Shown: one piece after another, positions 4,928-5,929 of the stretch | Numbering within the stretch: the first letter of the stretch is position 1 | How the letters are laid out: the number at the start of each line of letters is the position of its first letter | From: an uncultured Oscillospiraceae bacterium | GTDB lineage: Bacteria > Bacillota > Clostridia > Oscillospirales > Oscillospiraceae | Length of the DNA stretch: 5,929 nucleotides | Reading direction: 5' to 3' | NCBI GenBank assembly: GCA_900756495.1 | Contig: CAAEKI010000133.1 | Span: 1-5,929, forward strand | Position numbers and translations under genes: made by a program | The notes under the pieces: generated by a model | Told to the model about the DNA's origin: nothing | The model's input: only the letters and a program-made list of their open reading frames with translations | The model's database searches: none

Positions 4928-5887
4928 ATGAAGCTCATGGTCATCGACGGCAATTCCATCATCAACCGGGCCTTTTACGGCATCCGGATGCTCACCACCC
5001 GGGACGGCACCCCCACAAACGCCGTCTACGGCTTTGTCAATATCCTGCTCAAGCTGCTGGATGAGGAGAAGCCGGATGCGCTGTGCGTCACCTTCGACAT
5101 GCGCGCCCCCACTTTCCGGCATACGGCCTATGAGGGCTACAAGGCCCAGCGCAAGGGGATGCCGGACGAGCTGGCCGCTCAGCTCCCCATTCTCAAGGAG
5201 GTGCTGGACGCCATGAACATCCCCCGCCGTGAGCTGGAGGGGTGGGAGGCCGACGACCTCATCGGCACCATCGCCGCCAAGGATACCGCCGCCGGGTGGG
5301 ACACTGTGGTGGTCACTGGGGACAAGGACTCCCTCCAGCTGGTGAGCGATACCGTGCGGGTCAAGTTGGTCTCCACCCGCATGGGGCAGACCACCACCAG
5401 GGAGATGACCCCGGAGACATTCCGGGAGGCCTACGGCTTTGAACCCGTCCGCATGATTGACCTGAAAGCGCTGATGGGGGACGCCTCAGACAACATCCCC
5501 GGCGTGCCCGGCATCGGAGAAAAGACGGCGATGGACCTCATTCAGCGCTATGGGACGGTAGAGGCCATCTACACAGAGCTGGACGCCCTGGACGTGAAGC
5601 CCGGCGTGCGCAAGAAGCTGGCCGAGGGGGCTGAAATGGCCAAAATGTCCTACGACCTGGCCACCATCCGCTGCAACGCTCCCCTGGAGTTCCAGCCGGA
5701 GGAGGCGAAGCGGCAGCCGGTCAACAGTCCCGCCCTCTACGCGCTCTTCCTGAAGCTGGAATTTGCCAAGCTCATTGATAAGCTGGGGCTCAAGGGGCCC
5801 CAGGGGGAGGCGCCGGATCAGGGGGCCGCCGGTGATACGGAGCCCCGGGAGGTGGAGACCGTCGCCAGCCGGGCGCGCATGGAGTAG
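4928..5887 (+). CDS. polA: DNA polymerase I, 5'-nuclease domain, ended by in-frame TAG (319 aa before the stop; full gene continues)
   Basis: N-terminal flap/5'-3' exonuclease part of DNA polymerase I, which removes RNA primers and repairs nicks. The domain is complete: MKLMVIDGNSIINRAFYGI with catalytic Asp7; VTFDMRAPTFRHTAYEGYKAQR (54-75) with Asp57 and the conserved Arg/Tyr/Lys; EADDLIGTIA (107-116) with Glu107, Asp109 and Asp110; VVTGDKDSLQLV (128-139) with Asp132 and Asp134; and DLKALMGDASDNIPGVPGIG (178-197) with Asp185, Asp188 and the helix-hairpin-helix DNA-binding loop. A charged, low-complexity linker follows from about residue 292. A TAG at 5885-5887 then stops the frame, yet the same frame resumes with LLELWKAQGPVAVT up to the window edge, which looks like the start of the usual 3'-5' exonuclease-like domain. 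Bacterial PolA is usually about 850-930 residues, so the normal gene must extend past 5929. A one-base change (CAG or GAG to TAG) explains the stop. Identity is firm; whether the stop is real is open. Confidence 0.93.
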   Translation: MKLMVIDGNSIINRAFYGIRMLTTRDGTPTNAVYGFVNILLKLLDEEKPDALCVTFDMRAPTFRHTAYEGYKAQRKGMPDELAAQLPILKEVLDAMNIPRRELEGWEADDLIGTIAAKDTAAGWDTVVVTGDKDSLQLVSDTVRVKLVSTRMGQTTTREMTPETFREAYGFEPVRMIDLKALMGDASDNIPGVPGIGEKTAMDLIQRYGTVEAIYTELDALDVKPGVRKKLAEGAEMAKMSYDLATIRCNAPLEFQPEEAKRQPVNSPALYALFLKLEFAKLIDKLGLKGPQGEAPDQGAAGDTEPREVETVASRARME

Positions 5888-5929
5888 CTGCTGGAGCTGT
5901 GGAAAGCGCAGGGGCCGGTCGCTGTGACC
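5888..5929 (+). pseudogene. polA: Continuation of the polA frame after the TAG, cut by the window edge
   Basis: The 14 codons after the stop read LLELWKAQGPVAVT in the same frame. This fits the helix and first strand that open the exonuclease-like/Klenow part in related polymerases. No ribosome site or good start codon is seen before it, apart from an in-frame GTG near the end, so it is better read as interrupted coding sequence than as a new gene. Too short for certainty. Confidence 0.55.

Noticed and set aside
1..5929. CRISPR array or tandem repeats
   Set aside because: No regularly spaced repeats were seen on reading the window.

Overview
The window looks like a chromosomal stretch from a fairly GC-rich member of the Clostridia. 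The Oscillospiraceae-type gut anaerobes are my best guess, inferred from the style of the PolA N-terminus, strong AGGAGG ribosome sites, sigma-A promoters and GCC/CTG-rich codon use in the flanking genes. No taxonomic marker is decisive.

Left part, 30-2568, minus strand: a three-gene operon read right to left. A near-consensus sigma-A promoter (TTGACT-16-TATAAT) drives CoA-transferase subunit A, then subunit B (joined by an ATGA stop/start overlap), then a metal-dependent amidohydrolase-2 family enzyme. Together they look like a small catabolic module: activation of a carboxylic acid by CoA transfer, plus a hydrolase, decarboxylase or hydratase acting on the same route. The substrate cannot be read from the sequence.

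Middle part, roughly 2570-4790: a visibly AT-richer island. It starts with a broken fragment of an integrase-core transposase (about 2594-2725) and a strong hairpin terminator. It then carries a divergent pair: a MerR-family regulator with a GyrI-like ligand-binding domain (minus) and a GNAT acetyltransferase (plus). The short gap between them holds a TTGACA-19-TATGAT promoter, whose 19-bp spacer is the hallmark of MerR-controlled promoters. The likely logic is that a small molecule bound by the regulator switches on the acetyltransferase. A similar purine-rich sequence occurs at both edges of this island (about 2563-2583 and 4595-4620), which may mark an old insertion.

Right part, 4846-5929, plus strand: promoter, ribosome site and 5' portion of DNA polymerase I (polA). 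The 5'-nuclease domain is complete and intact. An in-frame TAG follows at codon 320, in the linker before the proofreading-like domain, and the same frame then continues with PolA-like sequence to the window edge. This is a nonsense mutation, a base-call error, or a genuine split or recoded polA. It is the most striking anomaly in the window. I do not see a clear, wholly new system here; the inducible MerR/GNAT island and the interrupted polA are the items most worth checking.
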